Assembly (NCBI GenBank): GCA_023974075.1
Contig: JAMFTG010000140.1
Span: 1-64,000, forward strand
Direction of reading: 5' to 3'
DNA from: Chaenocephalus aceratus
Taxonomy: Eukaryota > Chordata > Actinopteri > Perciformes > Channichthyidae
Length of the DNA stretch: 64,000 nt
Shown here: piece after piece, positions 45,885 to 64,000 of the stretch
Layout of the letters: every line of letters starts with the position of its first letter
Position numbering within the stretch: the first letter of the stretch is position 1
Made by a program: the position numbers and the translations under genes
Notes under the pieces: generated by a model
The model's database searches: none
Seen by the model: the letters and a program-made list of their open reading frames with translations, nothing else
What the model was told of the DNA's origin: nothing

Positions 45885-46143
45885 CAGATAGCTTACACAC
45901 CTTCCAGACTGAAAACTCATCTCTTTCGACTCCACTTCGAGCGATAGAACTATTAACAAAGCACTTATATACTAATAAAGGACTGGCTTATCTAAAGCCA
46001 GTTGAGTAGCACTTGAAATGTTTGAAACCTGATGTACTTATATGATTCTGTTTTCTTCAAGTTTGTATCTTGTTGGTCGAACGCACTTATTGTAAGTTGC
46101 TTTGGATAAAAGCGTCAGCTAAATGCAATGTAATGTAATGTAA
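45885..46143 (+). mobile_element. 3' end of a UnaL2-like LINE
   Basis: Shares 'ACTCATCTCTTTCGACTCC' and 'AAAGCACTTATATACTAATA' with the - strand element at 2,310-2,763, and finishes in GCTTTGGATAAAAGCGTC and an (ATGTA)n tail at 46,120-46,143. Confidence 0.85.
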
Positions 46144-46329
46144 TGGGGAGTGTAGCAGTAGAACATTTAACTGTAGCACCTGGTAGATTAAGGGAAACCC
46201 CTAAATGCTTGAGCACCTTCTGTGAAACGTCAAGGCACCCCCAAAACAAACGTCCGACTGGACTGGCCAAAGGCAGTCGGGAAAAAAGGCGTCAGCAATT
46301 GTGCTAAATTCAACCTCACATTTGCAGAT

Positions 46330-46570
46330 AAAGATACAAAGTATGGTTTGTTGAAACATTTGCAAATAAACGACATAGAATAATATGTTAAACATCTACA
46401 AAAAGATGACATAAATATAAATATGCCCCAAAACTACTTGGTATAGTGTGTCGACATCTTCAGAAAGAACATCATAGTATAGTATGTTGTTAATAGCAAA
46501 ACATGACATTGTATAGTATGTTGAAAAATATGGGAGAAAAACGACATAGTATGTCGACAATATTACAAAA
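46330..46570. repeat. Degenerate 55-60-bp tandem repeat (ACGACATAGTATGT motif)
   Basis: About four diverged units share GACATAGTATGTTGAAAAAT-like blocks. A further isolated unit occurs at 46,860-46,876. Confidence 0.6.
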
Positions 46571-46900
46571 GTACCAACCAAAGTGTAACAAATAATTATG
46601 TTATGCATACAGTAATACGTTATATTCTGGTGCAGGGGATACAACAAAGCAATCAAACAAACAAATATAATTTGTAAAGCAAAGTTTATTGCATATAAAG
46701 TAAAATACAAGCTAACAAAGGAACAGAAGTAGTGGCTGATAATGCAGCAGAAACGTACTGGATGAGAGAGAGAATGCTGATGAAGCTTCACAGTTTTTAA
46801 AGTTCAGCCACCAAGCGGTACAACATATCAAGGGAAGGTTTGTCGAACTTTTCAAAAAAACGACATAGTATGTCCTGCAGGGGTTTATATAGCAAGAGGC
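46571..46900. other. Unassigned A+T-rich DNA upstream of nt5c1a
   Basis: Long - strand frames (46,396-46,969) are Tyr/Phe-rich translations of A+T-rich repeat DNA and carry no domain. Confidence 0.4.
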
Positions 46901-46993
46901 AAATGTAGACCACATGGAATACAATGCAACATAATGAACAACCCTCTTCACAAGCGATGTATATTGCATTGTATGAGAAAACAGTTTTGCTTC
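46901..46993 (+). repeat. About 93-bp segment duplicated at 50,386-50,480
   Basis: AAATGTAGACCACATGGAAT through GCATTGTATGAGAAAACAGT is shared almost identically with the copy in intron 2 of nt5c1a, in the same orientation 3.5 kb away. Confidence 0.9.
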
Positions 46994-47529
46994 TTCACCT
47001 CTCTATTAAGAGAACTGAAGCATTAGAGGCATCATAACACGGAGCTGTTCTGACACAGCGGCATGTTTTGTCCAATAAGGAGCATCAACCAGTTGTCACA
47101 TACCTTAAATCACATGCCCTGCCTAACCCTAATTAGACACGGAAAGGGTTAAACAAAAGGTGGGAGGATGCAAGTGGATGAAGTCAGTTAGTGTATGTGT
47201 GATCGAGAGAGGGAAACACAGGAAAAGACAAGCACACAAGAGCTGAATGAGGAATACAATGCGTATGAAGCTAGAGCCAGGAGGTAATATTAACAGATTG
47301 TTCTAAATCTCTCTTCATCTCTTTTTTATTCTCCAATCATCTTCTTTCTTTGGAATATCATATATCCACTGCTCTGCTGCTATAGCCAGGGTGATCTCAT
47401 CTCTTGTGTGCACCAGGACTGAATTGTGAATATTTAAGAGTGAGTAAGGACTTAGCTGGGAACTTCCTGCCAAAGAGAGGGAGAAAGAAGAGAGCTAGTG
47501 TGTACCTGAGAGAGAACCGAGGAGGTAAG
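46994..47529 (+). promoter_or_regulatory. 5' flank / probable 5' UTR of nt5c1a
   Basis: No in-frame ATG precedes 47,530 in the open frame that extends upstream to 47,404, so this stretch is taken as leader and promoter. No TATA box or other motif could be assigned with confidence. Confidence 0.35.
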
Positions 47530-56696
<9,167 letters not shown>

Positions 56697-56861
56697 CCTG
56701 AACTTCACTGGGTTACAACTGTATCTTTACCTGTTATTTTATCAGTGGTGAACCGTCAGGGCCTTCAATGTATTAAGAGAATACCCTCAAACACTCGGTT
56801 TAAAATCGGTTTAATTATATAAATAACCCTTTCTGTCACAGCTGTGATTTATGACCCCCCC

Positions 56862-56867
56862 AATAAA
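56862..56867 (+). terminator. Poly(A) signal of nt5c1a
   Basis: AATAAA 166 bp after the stop codon, followed by a T/G-rich stretch with repeated TGATGTCTGA, suitable as a downstream element. Confidence 0.75.
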
Positions 56868-56879
56868 CCTTTGATGTCT

Positions 56880-57300
56880 GACATGAAATGTCTGATGTCT
56901 GATGTACTGACAGGTGTCTAATATTTTTATGACGTGTCTTGACAGGTGGTATGTTTATGTTTTATGGTGTCTGATATTTATGAGGTGTTGTTTTATGGTA
57001 TATTAAAACGTTGATGTCGATCCTTTGATGAGTGTCTGATCACCTGTTGTTCAATTGCCCTCTCTAAAGATTAGTTGAATATGATGAATGATAATTAAGG
57101 GTATTATTTTAAGTTGTATGGCGTGGGAACTAATATTTAATTACTTTAACTATAAGGAAGCTTAAACAAAGAAAATATATTTCCCCATATATTAGCTGTC
57201 AATATATTACATTATTTAGTGTTCTGATTTTCTGGTTAATTGAAAAGATTTAATAAAGTAAATCTTGCTGTTTGCTTCATCATCTGATACTGATTAATAA
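56880..57300. other. A+T-rich 3' flank of nt5c1a
   Basis: Contains short GTCTGATGT repeats (56,874-56,905) and no gene. Confidence 0.5.
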
Positions 57301-57760
57301 TCAACAGGAAACAAATATATATTCATATCTACAAAATATATTGAAGATATATAGAATAATATACTGTGTTAATATATTACAATATATGGAATAATATATC
57401 AGTAATTGCCGCTTTTCATATATTGAGTAATATATGTAAATATACAATATATTGGTTGTGTATAGATGTGAATATACATTTACTATATATTAACATTTAT
57501 ATGGGGACATGTATGTACTATATATTCAGATGTGTATGAGGACATGTATGTACTATATATTCACAATTATATGGGGACATGTATGTACTATATATTCACA
57601 ATTATATGGGACATGTATGTACTATATATTCACAATTATATGGGGACATGTGCACTATATATTCAGATTTTTAAAAAACATGTACGTACCATATATTCCG
57701 AACATGAGTGCAATATATGTTCACAATTATGAGGAGAAATTCATGTTCTGATAAAAAATA
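57300..57760. repeat. A+T-rich region with a 35-bp ATGTACTATATATTCACA minisatellite
   Basis: From about 57,500 to 57,665, units of about 35 bp carry ATGTACTATATATTCA(C/G)A followed by ATTATATGGGGAC, five copies with variation. The upstream part holds scattered TATATT motifs. The frames of 66-80 codons here are repeat translations. Confidence 0.85.
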
Positions 57761-57835
57761 TCTTGAATTCGTTTTTTTCTATCAATGTGTAATATAACAG
57801 GAAAAGGAAAGAATAAAAGAAAAGGCCTATAAACA

Positions 57836-58260
57836 CATTATGTAATGACTCAAGACAATTTTCACGTAATTATGTAATAAAACCCACATTTTGTAATAAT
57901 CTGCTGCATTCTGTAATCAACAGCCTGAACGGAATATAAAATATGATATACATGTTGGCTAATGAATATGGTAACACTTGATCTAGTTTTGGCCAATGAA
58001 AGATATTCTACTGAAATATTTTTAAATTAATTATGAGTAAGGATGATTCATGGTTGAATAAATAAATAAACCATTGTAATGTTATTGTTTGCAACTCATT
58101 TTGTAATAACCACTGCAATATGTAATAATATATTTCAAAATGTGGCGACATGTATTACATATTTGCATTGAACTTGTTACATAATGGGCAAATTATTACA
58201 AAAGGAGGTGTTATTACATAATGAAGGGAAAATGTATTACATTTTGTATAGGTATAGTTA
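57836..58260. repeat. Cluster of GTAATAA / TTATTAC motifs
   Basis: Many copies of TTTTGTAATAA and its complement (TTACATAATG, TTATTACAAAA) are arranged on both strands, so the ends can pair. Possibly a Tc1- or piggyBac-related MITE whose exact boundaries I cannot fix. Confidence 0.45.
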
Positions 58261-58284
58261 ATAAATGATGCATTGTTATTTCAT

Positions 58285-58460
58285 ACAGGGCCAAAAAGAG
58301 CAGTCTGTTATCCTATTTAACAATCTTGTTTTTTGTTTCACCTGGTACTTTAAACATGAGCTGATCACTCATTAAAACAAGGTCCGGAACAGGGCCAAAC
58401 AAACATTCTTGTACCCTATTTAATCGTTCATCTTGTTTTTTCGCTTCACCTGGTTCCTTA
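58285..58460. repeat. Imperfect tandem pair of about 100 bp (CAGGGCCAAA...TTCACCTGGT)
   Basis: CAGGGCCAAA, a TATTTAA block, ATCTTGTTTTTT and TTCACCTGGT occur in the same order twice, at 58,287-58,352 and 58,392-58,458. Confidence 0.7.
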
Positions 58461-58975
58461 ACTCACAAATTATTGTGTTAATGGTTTTCTTATATCTGAT
58501 ATCTTGGTCCCTGGATGGTGGTTTACTACAGCATCTGTGGAACAGAACAATTCACAAAAGACGGCAGGAATTATAACAATATCCATAATATCTATATTAA
58601 AGCGTGGGCTGGCTTGGTGAATAATGTGGGAATGGAAATAGTGGAAGAATAGGCTTTGTACATTTTCGTCTGAGTGTGGCGCTACTGGTTGGTATATTTT
58701 ATGGAATTTGGACCAAGCATCTGCATCTGTAACAGTTCTGTTTAAAACTTGTTTAAATGTAATTGCATTCATCTTTAAAAGACTACTTTTATTGAATGAG
58801 AGTTTTACCAGCACAATGAGCCTGGGGTAGTGGGAAGGGAGAACTGGGTCTCGGCATCGGCAGGAGTTCTAGTCGCCTATGAGTATTCGAATTTAGATGA
58901 ACAAAGGCATAGAAAAACCCTCAAATATGTACTGACACAAAGCTACAACCCTCGATTGTGTAAGTAGTAGTACTT
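58461..58975 (-). other. Unassigned open frame, no recognised domain
   Basis: A 114-codon frame on the - strand (58,814-58,470) has a non-repetitive composition ('KQVLNRTVTDADAWSKFHKI'), but I do not recognise it and it has no splice or promoter support. It might be a LINE or transposon scrap. Confidence 0.3.
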
Positions 58976-58977
58976 AC

Positions 58978-59434
58978 ACTGAACAAAAATATAAATGCCA
59001 CACTTTTGTTTTTGCTCCCATTTTTCATGAGATGAACTCAAAGATCTAAAACATTTTCTATATACACAAAATAACCATTTCTCTCAAATATTGTTCACAA
59101 ATCTGAAAAAATCTGTGATAGTGAGCACTTCTCCTTTGCCGAGATAATCCATCCCACCTCACAGGTGTGGCATATCAAGATGCTGATTAGACAGCATGAT
59201 TATTGCACAGGTGTGCCTTAGGCTGGCCACAATAAAAGGCCACTCTGAAACGTGCAGTTTTGCTTTATTGGGGGGGTCTGGGGGAGTCCGAAAACCAGTC
59301 AGTATCTGGTGTGACCACCATTTGCCTCACGCAGTGCAACACATCTCCTTCGTATAGAGTTGATCAGGTTGTTGATTGTGGCCTGTGGAATGTTGGTCCA
59401 CTCCTCTTCAATGGCTGTGTGAAGTTGCTGGATG
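58978..59434 (+). mobile_element. Internally deleted Tc1/mariner-like transposon
   Basis: CACTGAACAAAAATATAAATG, followed by 'GCTCCCATTTTTCATGAG' and 'CACTTCTCCTTTGCCGAG', is the well-known 5' region of a teleost Tc1-type family. A second portion, 'TGGTGTGACCACCATTTGCC' to 'TCCTCTTCAATGGCTGTGTG', joins near 59,267 after a G-rich junction, so the transposase gene is gone. The right inverted end is replaced by the GC-rich repeat at 59,435. Confidence 0.65.
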
Positions 59435-59655
59435 CAGTGGCTCCGCCCCAAAGTGTGAGAAACTTTTCACGCGTGCGCAGACAGACTCCGCGAGCGAGTG
59501 AGGCTAACACTCCCGCGAGCAAGCAAGAGGGCTGTCTCTGCTAACGGGGGTTTAATCTGCGCGCGAGGGTCATTTCATGCGCGTGTAAAAGCAGTTTCCG
59601 CTCGTGAGTAGCTTGTTTTGCGCGCTAGATATTGACCCAAATCTGACTCCATAAA
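59435..59655. repeat. GC-rich dispersed repeat, copy d
   Basis: Starts TGGCTCCGCCCCAAAGTGTG and includes CTCCGCGAGCGAG, 'CGAGCAAGCAAGAGGGCTGT' and TTGACCCAAATCTGACTCCA. It is the longest version of the family, with copy c, and joins directly to composite repeat copy 2. Confidence 0.8.
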
Positions 59656-60983
59656 AAGCTTTAGGAATCCAAACTACAACATATACTAAGTACCCTGTAT
59701 CAAGATTGATGCAAAACAAGTGAAATTTGACCTTTTTAGAGAGATTTAGCAACAAAAAAACTTCTGGGGTCATTTGGGTGGATTTTCCATATCTCTGGCC
59801 CCCCTTGGTCGATTTTGCTGATTGACATCTCTTTCTAACCGTCAGAGCCAATGGAATCGAGGTCAACTCCCACATACTCCTTATTTGGTAATGTGTGTGT
59901 CTGAGACTGCTGCATAGCCAAGACCGGAAGCTGTGATAACTCTGGTGGCTACCATTAGCAGCTAACTTTTACTCTCCGATTTTTACATAAAAATGGAATT
60001 ATGGATTATTAAAAAAAAAAATTATAACCCAGAAACATTATCAACCTATGGATTAACCGATTCAGCCGCGTTTTTTCTCAGTTTAATGCCATTGAACAAG
60101 TCTTTTGACCAGATTGACAGCTACGGTGAGACGATCTCCCCTAGAAGCTCCGTAAAGTACGTGTTGTGATGTCTGAGTTTGCTTCCCCTGTCAAGAGTTC
60201 GGATCACTCAGTGATTATACTATATTACCTAAATAATCTGTGGAACCTCAGCTTTAATCGGATATCTTGTATGTGCAGCTACGATAAGTAATAAGGGTAT
60301 CTTTTATCTTGAGTTCTGTGCCAAAGTGCGTTAGCATTTTTCGCTCAGGGTCATTTAGATGCTTCTTATGAGACTTGTGTTTTGCTTTGGTAAAAAATGG
60401 TTTGTATCGTCAGTTAGCTGAAATTAATTCCCGTTAATCTGGTATAACACATTAATAGATTCTTAAATATTAAGATCCCATGCTGAGACGCAGTGTCGTG
60501 AAAAAACAAACAAAAGTACCCGCCGGCGGGGACCTTGGGGCTTAACAGGGTCCAATGATCTTGTCTTTTTATGTTTAATTACTTTATTAACTATAAGGAA
60601 GCCCCTTTGAAGTTGTGTTTGGGTAATAATTAAAAGAGCTTAAGACCCCTCCCTTATCCTGGCTTTTTTTATTGTTTAATTTAACTGTAAAACTATATCT
60701 TTTTATTGAATAGTTTCTTGAGCTTGATGTTCTGTGAGGCGCTCTGCAGCTGTCTTGGAAAAGTGTTAAATGATTTGACGTCACATTCTTCTCTCCCCCC
60801 TCCCCCTTGTCACCCCCTTACATCCTAGTCCCCCTCCCCCTCATCCCTCGTTGCACCCCTCCCCTTGCCCCCTTCCTCTTGCCCCCCTTCCTCGGGTTAA
60901 AGAGATGTGTTTTCCAAGTCTAAATAAGATAAAAAATGAAAGATTCGGGAAAATCTCCCTTTTCTCTCTCAATAAGGTATTAA
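59530..60983 (+). repeat. Composite dispersed repeat, copy 2, left part
   Basis: Reverse complement of about 5,590-7,045. It includes MPLNKSFDQIDSYGET (60,088), but here a 1-bp change shifts the frame soon afterwards. The remaining part (63,201-63,286) is displaced by the insertion at 60,984. Confidence 0.85.
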
Positions 60984-61269
60984 CACTAGAACCGCCACGG
61001 TACATTTTACCCGTAGCAGTTTTTTGATTGTATGTAACTTTTTTTCAATACCATATTAAAGGTCTCCCAGTCCCGAGACTTTTCCTGAAGGTGTGTTATG
61101 TAGCACCCTCTGTTGTTAACAATTGTCATATGAAGTCAGATTGAAAAAATCGCCAAAAAAAAAGCCATTTATACCCATATCCGCCAGCGGGTAATATTTA
61201 CCTCATAGAAAATGCAGCGTAAACATGACGTGTTGCTATAGCAACGCCTTGTGTCTACTGCGGTTCCTT

Positions 61270-61370
61270 ATAGATAGAGAGAGAGATTGAGAGAGGATAG
61301 ATAGATAGATAGATATATTGATAGATGGATAGAGAGAGAGATAGACAGACAGATAGATACTTATAGATAG
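61270..61370. repeat. GATA/GAGA microsatellite
   Basis: GATA and GAGA units inside the piggyBac-like element. Similar GATA runs at 61,527-61,552 and 62,915-62,943 flank the nested hAT element. Confidence 0.95.
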
Positions 61371-61553
61371 TAGTAACGTCTTGGAGAATACAATATCTTG
61401 GATGACTGAGCTCACGTTGAGGACGTAATTGCATGCAGGTTACGTGCCAGTTGAATAAAGATGGACACTTGGAATGAGAGAAGTAGTCCACGTCGTCTGT
61501 TGACTGTCCATATAACAGAACATTACAGATAGATAGATAGATAGATAGATGGC

Positions 61554-62914
61554 AGTGGCGGCCGGCCCATAGGGGCGCTAGGGGCGCCGCCCCACCTCTT
61601 GCCAGATACAAAAAAAAAAAAAAAAAAAAAAATTAATAATTTTTTTTTTTTAAATTTAAAAAAAAAAAAAAATATATATTTTTATATGTTAATTTTTAAT
61701 GAAACAAGGTAAATATAGTACAATTAGTATCACAAAAATGTATAATCTACAATACAATCTCGTTTAAAATTGTGTTACGATGTCTAAAGTTACTGATAAG
61801 TCACCTGTTTCCTGCCTGGCCTTGCCCATGGCATTAGTTTATCATTACGGGCAGAGCCCCCGAGCGAAACAGCAGCAACTAGCAGGGTTGCAAAAGTCTC
61901 ATAGTAAACTGTGCCGCCGAAACATAATTTCAGCCAATCAGCGCCGTCAAATATTTTGGTCACGTGGCGCTCACGTGGCGCCCATGTTGCCTTACGTGCG
62001 TTGACGTGATTTGTTTTTAGACTCGTGAGTAACCAAGGTGACGCAGTATTTGGATGAGAATGGTGTGCAGGTGGAGTCGCCGGAGCCTCGGTCCGCCCAA
62101 GAGCTACTCTCCAATCCTTTTGAAAGGAGAAGTTTGGGAGATAAATTGATACTTAAAGACCTTGGGACCGGACCAACCCGATTTGTATATATCACAGCAG
62201 GCTCGTGAAAAAGACAAAACGTATCAACAAGGCTTCTCACATCGCTAGCTGGATGCAAACAGGTAAATGCTATCTTTGTTTTCAAACAGCCGGGGACAGA
62301 TACGATCTGTTCAGAAACTAGACAAAAGTTAAACAAGTACAAACCACAGACTGTCTGTGTCATGGAGAATACAGTCACTGGTTTATTTATGTCTGTAGGC
62401 CGTTGTTGTGAGTGTGTACGGTCGGAGCATAAATAGCGTTAGCTTAGCCAAGCTCCATTCAGGGAACAAGCATTCTAAAAGGTTTTCTTCGCCTGCCGTC
62501 TGTCTGCAGACTTGTCAAAGCATTAATTCATGGTTTTTACTAACCGGTATCAGTATGTTGTTACGTCGGCATCATTTAGAAACGTGTATTACAATTTAAA
62601 TCACGGTAAAATATGTTCATGTTGTTGTAGCTCCCGAGCCAGCGCGTCTTGTTTGAATGATGCGAGTAAACACAGCTGACAGCTGCGGTGAAACTCGAGC
62701 GACTAGAGCGATGCGATAGGAGCGTTTAGAGCGAAGCGAATATTCGCATCGCGTCCGGGTCTGAACGCAGCATTAAAGCGAGCTCCACGCTGCACTGGAA
62801 ATGCGCCATTACATCACCAGAAGTCCTAATTTAAGGGGTCATCTGTCCCAAAAAATTTTTTTTACTCACTCTATCAATAGCCCCACCAAAAATATTTTCC
62901 ACCAGCCGCCACTG
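61554..62914. mobile_element. hAT-like element (CAGTGGCGGC ends) nested in the piggyBac-like element
   Basis: Begins CAGTGGCGGCCGGCCC and ends CACCAGCCGCCACTG. The flanks are ATAGATGG on the left and ATAGATAG on the right, a 7/8 match in a GATA repeat. It contains A/T homopolymers at 61,608-61,672. The 74-codon frame at 61,780 and the - strand frame at 62,378-61,992 have no transposase motifs. Confidence 0.8.
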
Positions 62915-63286
62915 ATAGATAGATAGTTTATAGATAGATAGATATAGAGTTTTGTACCTAAACAAAACACAAGTCTAACACCAAGCGTTTAAATCAGCAC
63001 TCTTAGCGATATTTTATACTTCATGTTATCTGCACAAACTATGTCATATGAAAAGCTTATTGGTATTAGTTTCATCCTGTGCGATCAAACTCACTGTTCT
63101 GTATGATAAATAAAATAACATTGTACCTTGAAAATCAATAGCGGGTACATTTGACCCGTTGGCGGTTTTAGGTATACAGCGACCTCTGGCGGTTCTACTG
63201 TTAAAGGAACTTTAGATCCAAAAGAGCATGTAATGGCGCATATCCAGTGCAGCGCGTACCGCAAAGTAACAACATACTGATACTGG

Positions 63287-64000
63287 CAGGGCCGGCCCTG
63301 ACCAATTTTTTGCCCTAGGCAAGATTTTAGCTGCCCCCCCCCCCCTAATGCAGACACTCACTATGACTCGCTCATGCATGCACCAAAACAGAAAGATACG
63401 GACACAGGATGTGTGCCAATGTATTTAGTATCCTATCCATGTGATTTAAGTGGGGTGTGGACCTAACCTCCCCTTGGGGGGGTCCGGGGGCATGCTCCAC
63501 CGGAAGATTTTTTTTTTAATATTGAAGTTGAAAGCATCAATCTAGTGTACTTTGAGAGCAACATTAAGAGATCTATGGATACATCTCTCAACACCCATAT
63601 GAAACAGAACTGTAGACAGATGTTCTTTTCTTTATGGATATTTTACAAATCACTCCCCTTCTAAACTGTATTCTTGTTTATTAATAACAACTTTTTTTTA
63701 CTGTCATATAGTATTTTTATACTATAAGAGAATAGATGAAAAATATATTCTCTTATTTTTTTATAATTATAATGATGATATAAAGGTGTGCATTTAGCTC
63801 ACTGAGCTGAGGTTATCAGAGTCTCTCAGTCTTTCAGTTGAGAACCCTCTAAAGCTCTACCCCCCCCCCCTGCGGCCGCTTACACAGTCAATTCCAATGT
63901 TAATAAAGCACACAGAAGCTGTGTACGTTTTTTGGGAGTTTGATTTATTTTAAATTAACACAAATACAAAATTAAAACCTATAATTGCACACTAAAACCA
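63287..64000 (+). mobile_element. hAT-like MITE, reverse copy of 4,738-5,504, cut by the window end
   Basis: Starts CAGGGCCGGCCCTGACC and matches the reverse complement of about 5,036-5,504, including the NotI-like GCGGCCGC at 63,873 and CACAGAAGCTGTGTACG. It sits next to the composite repeat exactly as in copy 1, so both moved or were duplicated as one unit. Confidence 0.85.

Larger units (their letters stand above)
60984..63200. mobile_element. piggyBac-like element (2,217 bp) at a TTAA site
   Basis: Starts CACTAGAACCGCCACGG and ends CTCTGGCGGTTCTACTG, with 14-bp inverted ends (one difference). TTAA lies on both sides (60,980-60,983 and 63,201-63,204). The empty site, a single TTAA, is seen in the copy at 5,590-5,600. 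No transposase is present: the interior is GATA-type microsatellite plus a nested hAT element. Confidence 0.9.

Overview
This is nuclear DNA from a ray-finned (teleost) fish. The evidence is eukaryotic exon/intron genes with GT-AG introns and fish-type protein sequences, long (CA)n arrays, tRNA-derived SINEs, and a dense load of fish-style transposons: hAT, PIF/Harbinger, piggyBac-like and Tc1/mariner DNA elements, CR1/L2-group LINEs and a solo LTR. The window holds no bacterial genes, operons, rRNA or CRISPR array.

Left part (0-19 kb). After a MITE, a short-palindrome array, LINE fragments and the first arm of a large dispersed inverted repeat (about 4.7-7.0 kb), a compact multi-exon ZP3-type egg-coat gene lies on the + strand (8,444-11,201). 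It has a TATA-like box and E-boxes upstream, and its apparent stop codon is embedded in AATAAA. Convergent to it, on the - strand, is an IFIT-type interferon-induced TPR gene (12,925 to 11,784). It has a tiny first coding exon and ISRE-like sites upstream, but a frameshift near its 3' end. Next are broken remains of an SLC22 organic-cation-transporter gene: an 11-codon 5' fragment at 14,352, then a 1-kb MITE, then the last two coding exons (15,779-16,532).

Middle part (19.5-46 kb). This is nested transposon DNA. A PIF/Harbinger relic (about 19.5-27.3 kb) carries a Myb-like 5' fragment and a convergent transposase fragment and has been invaded by two hAT elements with 8-bp target-site duplications. 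A 3,313-bp segment (25,466-28,778) is repeated head to tail at 28,779-32,091 with one difference noticed, so it is either a very young duplication or an assembly artefact. The duplication cut one copy of an L2-like LINE; the longer copy reaches about 35.6 kb and holds a hAT with a perfect 8-bp duplication. An orphan THAP-domain exon lies beside a compound triplet repeat (36.5-36.9 kb). A 589-bp solo LTR sits inside a LINE, and a 3.18-kb Harbinger element sits inside another LINE (42.3-45.4 kb).

Right part (47-64 kb). The best-preserved large gene is a cytosolic 5'-nucleotidase IA gene (nt5c1a type), with six coding exons over 47,530-56,696, an intact 352-codon reading frame and a poly(A) signal at 56,862. 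Its introns hold hAT elements, a decayed LINE and three (CA)n arrays. Downstream are AT-rich minisatellites, a deleted Tc1-like element and the opposite arm of the composite repeat found at 4.7-7.0 kb. That arm is split by a TTAA-flanked piggyBac-like element which itself contains a hAT element.

The host genes are not a functional unit; they are neighbours in a repeat-rich region. I did not find a convincing new biological system. The most notable points are the young tandem duplication, the frameshifted IFIT gene, the gutted SLC22 gene, the ZP3 stop/poly(A) overlap and several clean nested-insertion histories.
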